A stretch of DNA of 64,000 bases from Blastococcus_B deserti (GTDB lineage Bacteria; Actinomycetota; Actinomycetes; Mycobacteriales; Geodermatophilaceae): NCBI RefSeq assembly GCF_042682525.1, contig NZ_JBHUHP010000011.1:1-64000 (forward strand), in the 5' to 3' direction. Position numbers and translations under genes: made by a program. Positions 1 to 7,749 of the stretch are shown piece after piece. Below the pieces are notes generated by a model. The model saw only the letters and a program-made list of their open reading frames with translations. It was not told where the DNA came from and did not search any database. The stretch's first letter is position 1; every line of letters begins with the position of its first letter.

Positions 1-16
1 GACCCAGACCGTCTGA
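1..16 (+). CDS. 3' end of an upstream paralogue of the LAXTG repeat protein (partial)
   Basis: The first bases read as the last codons T-Q-T-V followed by a TGA stop at 14-16. They and the hairpin after them (1-57) are identical, base for base, to 2189-2245, which is the end of the complete repeat-protein gene. The simplest reading is that a second copy of that gene lies immediately upstream and only its tail is in the window. Nothing else of this copy can be seen. Confidence 0.75.
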
Positions 17-20
17 TCCA

Positions 21-57
21 CCGGCCCGCCGCTCGAAACACGGGGGCGGCGGGCCGG
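21..57 (+). terminator. Hairpin terminator of the upstream paralogue
   Basis: A perfect 12-bp stem (21-32 with 46-57, arm CCGGCCCGCCGC) closes a 13-base loop, five bases after the TGA at 14-16. There is no T tract, as is usual in high-GC actinobacteria. The same element follows the second gene copy at 2209-2245. Confidence 0.8.
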
Positions 58-178
58 CCCCCATCAGCACCACCGGGCGGTGTCCCTCACCGACATGTGC
101 AGCCGCCCGCTCTCCCATCCACCGGCGCGCCACCACCCACTCGACCGATGGCGCGCACACCCTCGAAGGACACGCAGA

Positions 179-2204
179 ATGAGACGATCCGTGCGCAACG
201 GACTCGCAATCGCAGGAATGACCGGGGGGTTGTTCCTCCTCGGTCAGGCAGTGGCCAGCGCCGACGACACGGCGGTCGCCCAGAACTCCACCCGCAGCGG
301 TGACGCCGTCGCCGTCAGCGACAACGACGCCAGCGGCAACGGCGGCGACGCCAGCGCCGTGGGCGCCGTGGTGGACAACAGCGGCGGAGAGGCCCAGGCC
401 AACGGCGGCGTTGCCGTCTCCGGCAACGCGGCGGTCAACGACGTGGACGGCGGCTCGAAGAACTCCTCGGTCACCGTCCACAACGACCAGTCGAGCTCCG
501 CCAGCGCCAACGGCGGCACCGCGACGGTCAGCCCGACCACCACCGCCAACACCACCGGCGGCTCGGCCAACGGCACCGGCGGCACGATCCACTCCGCCAC
601 CGGCGCCAACTCCGGCAACAACACCAGCGCCACCGCCGGCACCGGTTCGGGCAGCTCCAGCGGCGACGCCACCAGCGTCGCCCAGAACTCCACCCGCAGC
701 GGTGACGCCGTCGCCGACAGCAGCAACGACGCCAGCGGCAACGGCGGCGACGCCAGCGCCGTGGGCGCCGTGGTGGACAACAGCGACCTGACCGCCGAGG
801 CCAACGGTGGCGTCGCCGTCTCCGGCAACGTGGCGGTCAACGACGTGGACGGCGGCTCGAAGAACTCCTCGGTCGGCGTCCACAACGACCAGTCGAGCTC
901 CGCCAGCGCCAACGGCGGCACCGCGACGGTCAGCCCGACCACCACCGCCAACACCACCGGCGGCTCGGCCAACGGCACCGGCGGCACGATCAAGTCGGCC
1001 ACCGGCGCCAACTCGGGCAACAACACCGGCGCCACCGCGTCGACCCCGGCCTCCCGTCGCTCGTCGGGCGACACCGACACCCTGGCGCAGAACGACACGC
1101 GCTCCGGTGACGCGGTCGCGGTCAGCTACAACGACGCCAGCGGCAACGGCGGCGACGCCAGCGCCGTGGGCGCCGTGGTCGACAACAGCGACCTGACCGC
1201 CGAGGCCAACGGCGGCGTGGCCGTCTCCGGCAACGCGGCGATCAACGACGTGGACGGCGGCTCGAAGAACTCCTCGGTCGGCGTCCACAACGACCAGTCG
1301 AGCTCCGCCAGCGCCAACGGCGGCACCGCGACGGTCAGCNNNNNNNNNNNNNNNNNNNNNNAACACCAGCGCCACCGCCGGCACCGGTTCGGGCAGCTCC
1401 AGCGGCGACGCCACCAGCGTCGCCCAGAACTCCACCCGCAGCGGTGACGCCGTCGCCGACAGCGACAACGACGCCAGCGGCAACGGCGGCGACGCCAGCG
1501 CCGTGGGCGCCGTCGTGGACAACAGCGGAGGTGAGGCAGAGGCGAACGGTGGTCTCGCGATCGCCGGCAACCTGATCTTCAACAACGTGGATCAGAGCAA
1601 CTGCCGGCACAACTGCCTCGTGATCATCGACAACGAGCAGCACGCCAACGCCAGCGCCAACGGCGGCACCGCCACCGTCAGCCCGACCACCACCGCCAAC
1701 ACCACCGGCGGCTCGGCCAACGGCACCGGCGGCTCGATCGGCTCCGCCACCGGCGCCAACTCCGGCAACAACACCAGCGCCACCGCCGGCTCCGGCTCGG
1801 GCTCGGGCTCCGGCTCCACCCCCGGAGGCATCACCAACGTCGGCAGCATGGGCCCCGGCGGCTCCACCAGCGGCGGGATCAGCAACATCGGCAGCAACAC
1901 CTGCGGCTGCCCGAAGCCCGCGGCGCCCACCCACGAGGAGAAGCCGGCGCACGTCGCCCCGGTGACCCACGTGGTCAAGGTCGCTCCGGTCGCCCACAAG
2001 GCCGCTCCCGTCAAGGCCGCTCCGGTCAAGGCCGCCCCGGTCGCCCACAAGGCGGCCCCGGCCAAGTCCGCCGCCCAGCCCAAGGGTCAGCTGGCCTCCA
2101 CCGGTTCTGACGTCTCCGTCCCGCTCACCCTGGGCCTCATCGCCCTCGGCGCGGGCGCCGGTCTGACGGCCGCCGGCCGTCGCCGCGAGACCCAGACCGT
2201 CTGA
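179..2204 (+). CDS. LAXTG-anchored repeat surface protein (interrupted by an assembly gap)
   Basis: This is a predicted cell-wall-anchored protein of unknown function. The ATG at 179 has a GAAGGA ribosome site 8 bases upstream and starts a Sec signal peptide ending ASA-DD. The mature part is made of four units of about 134 residues rich in Gly, Asn, Ser, Thr and Ala (unit starts near 281, 683, 1088, 1425). A Ser-Gly linker, an N-T-C-G-C pair and a His/Lys/Ala/Pro-rich stretch follow. The end is a sorting signal: LASTG, a hydrophobic helix and R-R-R. LAXTG is the known recognition motif of class E sortases, and such a sortase is the next gene. Unit 4 differs from the others and carries C-R-H-N-C. 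The frame appears to change across the 22 Ns at 1340-1361, but the other units have 87 bases there. With 87 the gene is one frame of 697 codons. The function beyond surface display is unknown. Confidence 0.85.
281..1826 (+). repeat. Four tandem coding repeats of 402-405 bp
   Basis: The word CAGAAC recurs at 281, 683, 1088 and 1425, giving spacings of 402, 405 and 337 bases. The last is 402 once the gap is enlarged from 22 to 87 bases. Units are nearly identical at DNA level over long stretches, including synonymous positions, which points to recent duplication or gene conversion. Unit 4 diverges in its middle. Confidence 0.9.
1340..1361. other. Assembly gap (22 N) inside the repeat gene
   Basis: The Ns replace the segment that in unit 1 runs from 533 to 619 (87 bases). 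An 87-base fill restores both the 402-bp repeat period and the reading frame, so the apparent frameshift is an artefact of gap size. A whole extra repeat unit could also be missing without changing the frame. Confidence 0.9.
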
Positions 2205-2208
2205 TCCA

Positions 2209-2245
2209 CCGGCCCGCCGCTCGAAACACGGGGGCGGCGGGCCGG
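2209..2245 (+). terminator. Hairpin terminator after the repeat protein gene
   Basis: A perfect 12-bp stem (2209-2220 with 2234-2245) and a 13-base loop sit five bases after the TGA at 2202-2204. It is identical to the hairpin at 21-57. Confidence 0.8.
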
Positions 2246-2312
2246 TCCCCACCTGGACGTCGTCTGCCGGGGCAGCGCAGCCAGCCTGTCCCGGCAGGCG
2301 ACGTCCGCACCA

Positions 2313-2410
2313 CACCGCACGACCAGCACCGCACGACCAGCACCGCACGACCAGCACCGCAGGACCAGCACCGCACGACCAGCACCGCACGACCAGCACC
2401 GCACGACCAG
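2313..2410. repeat. Seven tandem copies of a 14-bp repeat
   Basis: The unit CACCGCACGACCAG is repeated seven times head to tail with one change (the fourth copy has AGG for ACG). It lies between the repeat-protein terminator and the sortase start. Fourteen is not a multiple of three, so it is unlikely to be coding. There are no spacers, so it is not a CRISPR. Confidence 0.95.
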
Positions 2411-2463
2411 CACAGCCCGTCCCGGCACACCGCGTCCGGGACGCCGACGCCGAACAGGGGTTC

Positions 2464-3351
2464 GTGGTGAGCAGCGCAGTCGACCTCGACGACCCGCCGG
2501 GGACCGCCCGTGAGGAGGCGGCGCGGCCGCACCCACGGCGGGACCGGGGCCGCACGCTGCTCCGGGGCATCGGCCAGACGCTGATCACCCTCGGGCTGGT
2601 CGCGCTTCTCTTCGTGGTCTACGAGCTCTGGGTGACCGACGTCCTCAGCGCCCGCCAGCAGGACCAGCTCAGCCAGCAGATCCAGGAGCAGTGGGCCGAC
2701 GCGCCCACCGTCGCTCCGCCCTCCGTCGCTCCGCCCAACACCGCCCCGTCCGAGGCGGCACCGTCGGAGGAGGCACCGGCACCCGCCCCGGCACCTGCTC
2801 CCGCGCCGGCACCGATCCAGGTGACCGTGGGCCAGCCCTTTGCGGTGCTGCACATCCCGCGACTGGGCGCCGACTGGAACCGGGTCGTCGTCGAGGGCAC
2901 CTCCGAGGTGGAGCTCGCCCAGGGACCCGGTCACTACGTCGGCGCGGCGATGCCCGGGGAACAGGGCAACGTCGCCATGGCCGGCCACCGCGTGGGCCGC
3001 GGTTCGCCCTTCCTGGACCTGGACCGGATGCAGCCCGGCGACCCGATCGTGGTCGAGACCGCCGACACCTGGTACGTCTACCGGGTCCTCGGCGACCCCG
3101 CGACCGGCGACTTCGGTGGCGACCCCAGTGGGATCCCGGGACAGCGGATCGTCCGGCCGACCGACGTCGCCGTCATCTCCCCCACGCCCGGAGGGCCCGC
3201 CGACGGCCCGGCGACGGGCGCCTACCTCACCCTGACCACCTGCCACCCCAAGTACTCGGCCCAGCAGCGGCTGGTCATCCACGCGCGGCTCGACGGGGCG
3301 GCGCTGAGCAAGGCCACCGCACCCGACGGCCCGCCCGCCCTCCTCGGCTGA
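2464..3351 (+). CDS. srtE: Class E sortase
   Basis: This is a membrane-bound cysteine transpeptidase that cleaves LAXTG sorting signals and attaches proteins to the cell wall. After a cytoplasmic N-terminus of about 35 residues there is one membrane segment (near residues 38-56), then a Pro/Ala-rich stalk (near 78-118), then the sortase beta-barrel. The catalytic residues are visible: His in A-G-H-R, Cys in T-L-T-T-C-H-P and Arg in Q-Q-R-L-V-I. TLTTC is the class E signature. Two GTG codons (2464 and 2467) compete as start; an AGGGG lies 3 and 6 bases upstream of them, so 2467 may be the real one. It follows a LAXTG protein directly, which makes that protein its likely substrate. Confidence 0.93.
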   Translation: MVSSAVDLDDPPGTAREEAARPHPRRDRGRTLLRGIGQTLITLGLVALLFVVYELWVTDVLSARQQDQLSQQIQEQWADAPTVAPPSVAPPNTAPSEAAPSEEAPAPAPAPAPAPAPIQVTVGQPFAVLHIPRLGADWNRVVVEGTSEVELAQGPGHYVGAAMPGEQGNVAMAGHRVGRGSPFLDLDRMQPGDPIVVETADTWYVYRVLGDPATGDFGGDPSGIPGQRIVRPTDVAVISPTPGGPADGPATGAYLTLTTCHPKYSAQQRLVIHARLDGAALSKATAPDGPPALLG

Positions 3352-3366
3352 CCCCGGAGTCCTCGC

Positions 3367-3525
3367 ATGTACACCTGGATCTGGCGCCACCTGCCTGGCA
3401 ACACCCCGGCGAAGGCGGTCGAGGCCCTGCTCCTCGTCCTGGCCGTCAGCGCGCTGCTGCTGTTCGTGGTCTTCCCGGAGATCGAGCCGTTGCTGCCGTT
3501 CACCGAGGTCACGGTCACGCCTTGA
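3367..3525 (+). CDS. Small single-pass membrane protein next to sortase
   Basis: A 52-residue protein beginning M-Y-T-W-I-W-R, with an ATG at 3367 and GGAG 8 bases upstream, 15 bases after the sortase stop. One hydrophobic segment (about residues 19-37) is followed by a short outside tail ending T-V-T-V-T-P. Short proteins with this MYTWIWR-LPG start occur widely in actinobacteria. From memory they are often close to class E sortases, which matches here. The role is unknown; co-transcription with the sortase suggests an accessory function. Confidence 0.75.
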   Translation: MYTWIWRHLPGNTPAKAVEALLLVLAVSALLLFVVFPEIEPLLPFTEVTVTP

Positions 3526-3543
3526 GCCGCGCCGCCCCGCCGC

Positions 3544-4827
3544 TCAGGCGGGCGGCCCCCCGACCAACGCCACCCGCAGCAGGTGCATGGCGATCGTGAC
3601 GGACCGCTCCCGGACCAGCGCCCGTGCCCCCGGGAGGCGCAGCGCCCGCACCTCCGTGCCGTCCGGTCCGGCCAGGCAGACGTGGACGGTTCCCACCGGC
3701 TTGTCCGGAGTGCCCCCGCCGGGCCCGGCGATCCCGGTGATCCCCACGCCGATGTCGGCGCCGAACCGCGAGCGGGCGCCCTCGGCGAGGGCCCGGGCCA
3801 CCTCGGGGCTGACCGCGCCGTGCCGCTCCAGCACCGAGGCCGGGACGTCGAGCAGCTGCTCCTTCGCCGAGTTGGCGTACGCGGTGACGCCACCGAGCAC
3901 CCAGGCCGACGACCCGGGACGCTCGGTGAGCCGGGCAGCCAGGAGGCCCCCGGTGCAGGACTCCGCCGTGGCGACGGTGAGCCCCCGGTCGGCGAAACCC
4001 GTGGCGACCACCTCGTCGAGGGTGGGGCCGGTCGAGAAGAGCGTGTCCCGGTACGCCTTGGCGAGGACGGCCACCAGCCGGTCGTAGGCGGCCTGGGCGG
4101 ACGGCGGGAAGCGAGTGACGATCTCCAGCTCGCCCTCCCGCAGGCAGGTGGTGATCTCGAGACCCGCCAGTTCGTGCTCGTGGTCCCGCAGGGTGCCGGC
4201 CAACTGGGCCTCGAGCGTTCCCCACAGGCGGACCGTCTCCTGGCGCAGCTCCGCGGCTCCGGCCAGCGCGGCCCGCGTCGGGGTCGCGGACACCGCGGCC
4301 GGCCACATCCCCTGGAGCTCCGACGGGGGACCGGGCAGGACGAGCACGGTCGGTCCGCTGCGGCCCTCCGCGGGGGGCACGACCAGGCCCGGCGCCGTGC
4401 CGACCGGCTCCAGCACCGTCGCACCCTCGGGAACGCGGGCCTGCTTGCGAACGCCGGCCGCGACCGCTGCCGGGTCGGCGCGCCACCCGCGACGGGCCAT
4501 GAGCCGGTCCACGACCGCGGCGACCCGCTGCTCGAGGGCCGGATCGACGGCCGACGGCCGGCCCTGGAAGTCGCCGACGACCTGCGCGGTGAGGTCGTCG
4601 GCCGTCGGGCCCAGCCCCCCGGAGGTGATGACCAGGGAGACGCCGGTTCCGGTCAGGAAGACCAGCGCCTCGTGGAGGTCCTGCGGTCGGTCACCCACCA
4701 CGACGACGTGACCGACGTCGACGCCGAGCAGCCGGAGCTGCTCGGCCAGCCACGGGCCGTTGCGGTCGGGCACCCGGCCGGTGAGCACCTCCGTCCCGGT
4801 GACGACGATGCCGGCGCGGGTGCTCAC
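3544..4827 (-). CDS. cinA: CinA-like competence/damage-inducible protein
   Basis: A 427-residue protein with the two CinA domains. The N-terminal molybdopterin-binding-like domain (about 1-170) has T-S-G-G-L-G-P-T-A-D-D. The C-terminal CinA domain (about 255-420) has E-S-C-T-G-G and I-T-G-I-A-G-P-G-G. In characterised relatives the C-terminal domain deamidates nicotinamide mononucleotide (PncC activity) and the N-terminal domain is an ADP-ribose pyrophosphatase. The start is GTG at 4827 with a strong AGGAGG four bases upstream; the open frame extends much further but has no other support. It converges with the sortase operon. Confidence 0.92.
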   Translation of the reverse strand: MSTRAGIVVTGTEVLTGRVPDRNGPWLAEQLRLLGVDVGHVVVVGDRPQDLHEALVFLTGTGVSLVITSGGLGPTADDLTAQVVGDFQGRPSAVDPALEQRVAAVVDRLMARRGWRADPAAVAAGVRKQARVPEGATVLEPVGTAPGLVVPPAEGRSGPTVLVLPGPPSELQGMWPAAVSATPTRAALAGAAELRQETVRLWGTLEAQLAGTLRDHEHELAGLEITTCLREGELEIVTRFPPSAQAAYDRLVAVLAKAYRDTLFSTGPTLDEVVATGFADRGLTVATAESCTGGLLAARLTERPGSSAWVLGGVTAYANSAKEQLLDVPASVLERHGAVSPEVARALAEGARSRFGADIGVGITGIAGPGGGTPDKPVGTVHVCLAGPDGTEVRALRLPGARALVRERSVTIAMHLLRVALVGGPPA

Positions 4828-5021
4828 TGATCCTCCTGGCTGGCGCTGGTGGGCCCGTGCGGTGCATCGGTGCGGTCGCACGCCGCTCCAAGGGACCCTA
4901 GGGCCGCGCATCCCGGGGCGCCTCGCGGGGCGGCCGGAGAGGCGCGGATACGGTGCGGGGCGGAGCGGTCCGGTCCGTGGACCACCGGAGGTGCTGACCG
5001 CCGGATGCAGAGGAGGAGCCC

Positions 5022-5801
5022 GTGAGTCCGTCCGAACCCCACCCGCCCGTGGAGACCGGCGGACGGAAGCCGCCGACCACGCAGGAGATCCCGGTGGTGC
5101 AGCCGGCCGGCGGCACGTCCACGCAGCAGCTGCCCCCGCACCCCGACGCCACCACCCCGGCGCCGGTCCCGGCGGTGGACGCGCCCGTGCCGACCGGCCC
5201 GGTCGACTTCGTCCCGGGCCTGCCCGGCCTCGGCACCCCACCGCCGCCGGCCCCGCCCGCCCCGCCGGTCGCGCCTCCTCCGCCGGGCGCCACCCCGACC
5301 GGCGCCACGCCGCCCGCTCCCCCGCCCGGTGCCACCTCGCACCCCCAGGCGCCCGGAACTCCCGGCCGCGTCTGGCCCGAGACGCTCGAGTCCGACGCCC
5401 CGGCCGTCGGCGCACGGAAGAAGCGCAGCGCCGCGCGACCGCTGGACCGTGGAGCCCTTCTCGGCCTCGGCCTGGTGGTGCTCTCGGTCGTCCTGCTCGA
5501 GCTGGGCCTGACCCTCGGCTTCGGTGGGGAGTCCTACTGGTCGGTGGTGACGCTGTGGTCGGGCTTCGCCACCGTCTGCGCCCTGCTGGCGCTGACCGCC
5601 TTCGCGGCGTTCTTCCCCGCCGGCGACGCACATCGCTCGGGCCCGGCCTGGCGGGTGGCCGCCGCGGGTCTCGTCGGCCTCGCCGTGTTCTGGCTGCTGG
5701 TCGTCCTGCCCGTCGTCGACAGCGACCGGGGGTTCGTGCTGACCGCCGCGCTCGCCGCCCTCGGCGGAGCGCTGTGGATCGGCCCCCGAAGGAAGGACTG
5801 A
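5022..5801 (+). CDS. Proline-rich protein with four membrane helices, unknown function
   Basis: A 259-residue protein in two parts. Residues 1-130 are a disordered Pro/Ala/Thr-rich region, presumably cytoplasmic. After a basic A-R-K-K-R-S stretch, residues 145-255 hold four hydrophobic segments. The GTG at 5022 has AGGAGGAG just upstream. The gene stands alone between divergent cinA and a convergent phosphatase 20 bases away. I do not recognise a named family. A long Pro/Thr-rich tail would be a plausible target for the neighbouring Ser/Thr kinases, but that is only inference. Confidence 0.8.
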   Translation: MSPSEPHPPVETGGRKPPTTQEIPVVQPAGGTSTQQLPPHPDATTPAPVPAVDAPVPTGPVDFVPGLPGLGTPPPPAPPAPPVAPPPPGATPTGATPPAPPPGATSHPQAPGTPGRVWPETLESDAPAVGARKKRSAARPLDRGALLGLGLVVLSVVLLELGLTLGFGGESYWSVVTLWSGFATVCALLALTAFAAFFPAGDAHRSGPAWRVAAAGLVGLAVFWLLVVLPVVDSDRGFVLTAALAALGGALWIGPRRKD

Positions 5802-5821
5802 CGCGACCCCTCGGAGGTTGC

Positions 5822-7627
5822 TCAGGCGGGCGGGTGGATCCGCAGCGCGAGCAGCGCGACGTCGTCGTCCAGCGCGTCCGGCAGCACCTGGAGCAACCGG
5901 TCGCAGAGCTCCTCCAGCGGCAGGTCGTGCAGCGTGGCCAGCTCCTGGCACAACCAGGTCGTTCCCTCGTCCAGGCTGGCGCCGCGCCGCTCCATCAGCC
6001 CATCGGTGTAGAGCACCACCGTCGACCCGGGCGGCAGCAGGCAGGCGTGCTCGTCGCGGGGCGACCCGGGGTCGACGCCGAGAAGCCGGTTGGGCGTGCG
6101 CTCGAGGAGGGTGACGGCGCCGTCCCGCTGGATGAGCACCGGAGCCGGGTGTCCGGCGTTGGACCAGCGCAGCAGCCGGCCGGGGTGTTCCCCGTCGGAT
6201 GCGCGCTCCACCCGGGCGAGCACCGCCGTGGCGAGCGTTCCGACGGCGAGGTCGCGCAGGGCCCGGTCGAGGGCGGCGAGCACCCGGGCCGGTGACTCGG
6301 GCTGGCTGTGCGCCACACCCCGGAGCACGTTGCGGACCTGGGCCATCGCGGCCGCAGCGTGCCGGTCGTGCCCGGTGACGTCGCCGATGACGAGCATCGT
6401 GCTGTCGTCGGCAACCTGGAACGCGTCGTACCAGTCGCCGCCCACCTGGGCCTGCTCCGCGGCCGGCACGTACCGCACCGCGATCTCCAGACCCTCCGGC
6501 TGCGGCGGCTCGGTCAGGAGACTCCGCTGCAGGGCCTCGGCCATCCCCCGGACGGCGGCGTACGCGACCCGCTCGGCCTGGCGGGTTTGGATGCGGTCGA
6601 GGACCTGCGCGCACTGAGCGGCGAAGGCCTCCAGCAGCTCGACGTCCTGGGCGGTGAAGTCGCGGGAGTCGGTCCAGCCCACGCTGAGCGAGCCGAGGCT
6701 GCGGGGCCCCGCCTGCAGCGGCAGGGCCACCCACGCCTGGTTGCCGGTGGCGTCGAGCACGTCCCCCATCTCGGGCGAGAACGTCAGGCTCGCGGCGCGG
6801 TCGGGCAGGACCACCGTGCGCCCCGTGCGTGCGGCGACGCTCGCCGGGAGCCCGCCGTCGAGGGGCAGCTCGCCGTACCGCTCCTGCGCCTCTGTGCCGA
6901 GGTGCTCGGTGAGCACCAGCCGCAGGACGTCGCCGTCCCGGACGGCCAGCGCCGCTCCGTGCGCCCCGAGCGCCTCCAGCCCGCTGACGGTGACGATGTG
7001 GGTGAGCTCGTCGACGCTGTCGGCGGCGGCGAGGTCCAGGGCCACTCCGGCCAGCGCCGCCAGGCGACGTGCGGTGGCGAGCTCGGCCTCCCGGGCGGCA
7101 GCCAGCTCGAGGCCACGGGCGTAGAGGTCGGACTCCACCTCGAGCACCCGGCGGTGCCACTCCATGCCGGAGCCGCGGCCGGTCCCGCCGGCCGACCTGC
7201 GCTGTTCGACGACGTAGTCGGTGATGTCCTCGGCCCGCTGGATGACGTACCGGCACTCACCCGACCGGTCGAGCACGGGGATGCTGATCAGGCTCCAATA
7301 CCGCTTGTCGAAGCCGCCGCGGCCATCCGGGATGTCGTACTCCTGGATGTCCATCGTGTCGATCCGCCCGGTGTCCCGGGCTCGCTGGAAGGACGCGCGG
7401 ACCTTGGCCACGCCGCCGTCGGGATCGCGGTCGTTGGGGTTGCCGGGGAAGGCCTCGAACACGTACCGGCCCACCAGCTCCTCGAGGGTGCGGCCCGTCG
7501 TGGCCAGGTACGCCGGGTTGGCGTCGGCGATCACCAGATCGGGGGTCATGACCAGATAGGGCGTCGGCATCGCATGGAAGATCGATGCGTAGTCGGTGTG
7601 CGGCGACCCGCCGGACCGCTCGCTCAC
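5822..7627 (-). CDS. PAS-GAF-SpoIIE (PP2C-type) Ser/Thr phosphatase
   Basis: A 601-residue cytoplasmic signalling protein. A PAS domain (about 12-130, followed by the typical PAC-like Q-R-A-E-D-I-T) is followed by a GAF domain (about 190-345) and a SpoIIE/RsbU-type phosphatase domain (about 370-600). The phosphatase carries G-G-D-W-Y-D, V-I-G-D-V-T-G-H-D and Y-T-D-G-L-M-E-R, the metal-binding motifs. Family members dephosphorylate anti-anti-sigma factors in response to a small ligand or redox signal. No partner-switching genes lie nearby, so the target is unknown. The start is GTG 7627; the next in-frame Met falls inside the PAS domain. It lies 122 bases downstream of two Ser/Thr kinases on the same strand. 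Confidence 0.92.
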   Translation of the reverse strand: MSERSGGSPHTDYASIFHAMPTPYLVMTPDLVIADANPAYLATTGRTLEELVGRYVFEAFPGNPNDRDPDGGVAKVRASFQRARDTGRIDTMDIQEYDIPDGRGGFDKRYWSLISIPVLDRSGECRYVIQRAEDITDYVVEQRRSAGGTGRGSGMEWHRRVLEVESDLYARGLELAAAREAELATARRLAALAGVALDLAAADSVDELTHIVTVSGLEALGAHGAALAVRDGDVLRLVLTEHLGTEAQERYGELPLDGGLPASVAARTGRTVVLPDRAASLTFSPEMGDVLDATGNQAWVALPLQAGPRSLGSLSVGWTDSRDFTAQDVELLEAFAAQCAQVLDRIQTRQAERVAYAAVRGMAEALQRSLLTEPPQPEGLEIAVRYVPAAEQAQVGGDWYDAFQVADDSTMLVIGDVTGHDRHAAAAMAQVRNVLRGVAHSQPESPARVLAALDRALRDLAVGTLATAVLARVERASDGEHPGRLLRWSNAGHPAPVLIQRDGAVTLLERTPNRLLGVDPGSPRDEHACLLPPGSTVVLYTDGLMERRGASLDEGTTWLCQELATLHDLPLEELCDRLLQVLPDALDDDVALLALRIHPPA

Positions 7628-7749
7628 TCCGTTCGTCCCCCGGGCCCCGCCCTACGCCGCGTCGTCGCGGCGCACCTCTCGATCCGTCGTCCGGGAACGC
7701 CCGGACGCCCGCGATCCTCCCACGGGCCCGACCCGCCCCCGGGACGCGC

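Noticed and set aside
244..1098. Minus-strand frame opposite the repeat protein
   Set aside because: It mirrors the repeats, has no ribosome site, and its product is a low-complexity shadow.
2313..2410. CRISPR array
   Set aside because: The repeats are contiguous without unique spacers, and no cas genes are present.
2087..2588. Minus-strand frame with repeated C-W-S-C-G-A-G residues
   Set aside because: It is only the translation of the 14-bp tandem repeat. The unit length is not a multiple of three, and the frame continues as shadow of the sortase gene.
5022..5801. Anti-sigma or sigma partner of the SpoIIE phosphatase
   Set aside because: The four-helix membrane part and Pro-rich tail do not match anti-sigma or STAS folds. 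There is no sigma factor next to it.
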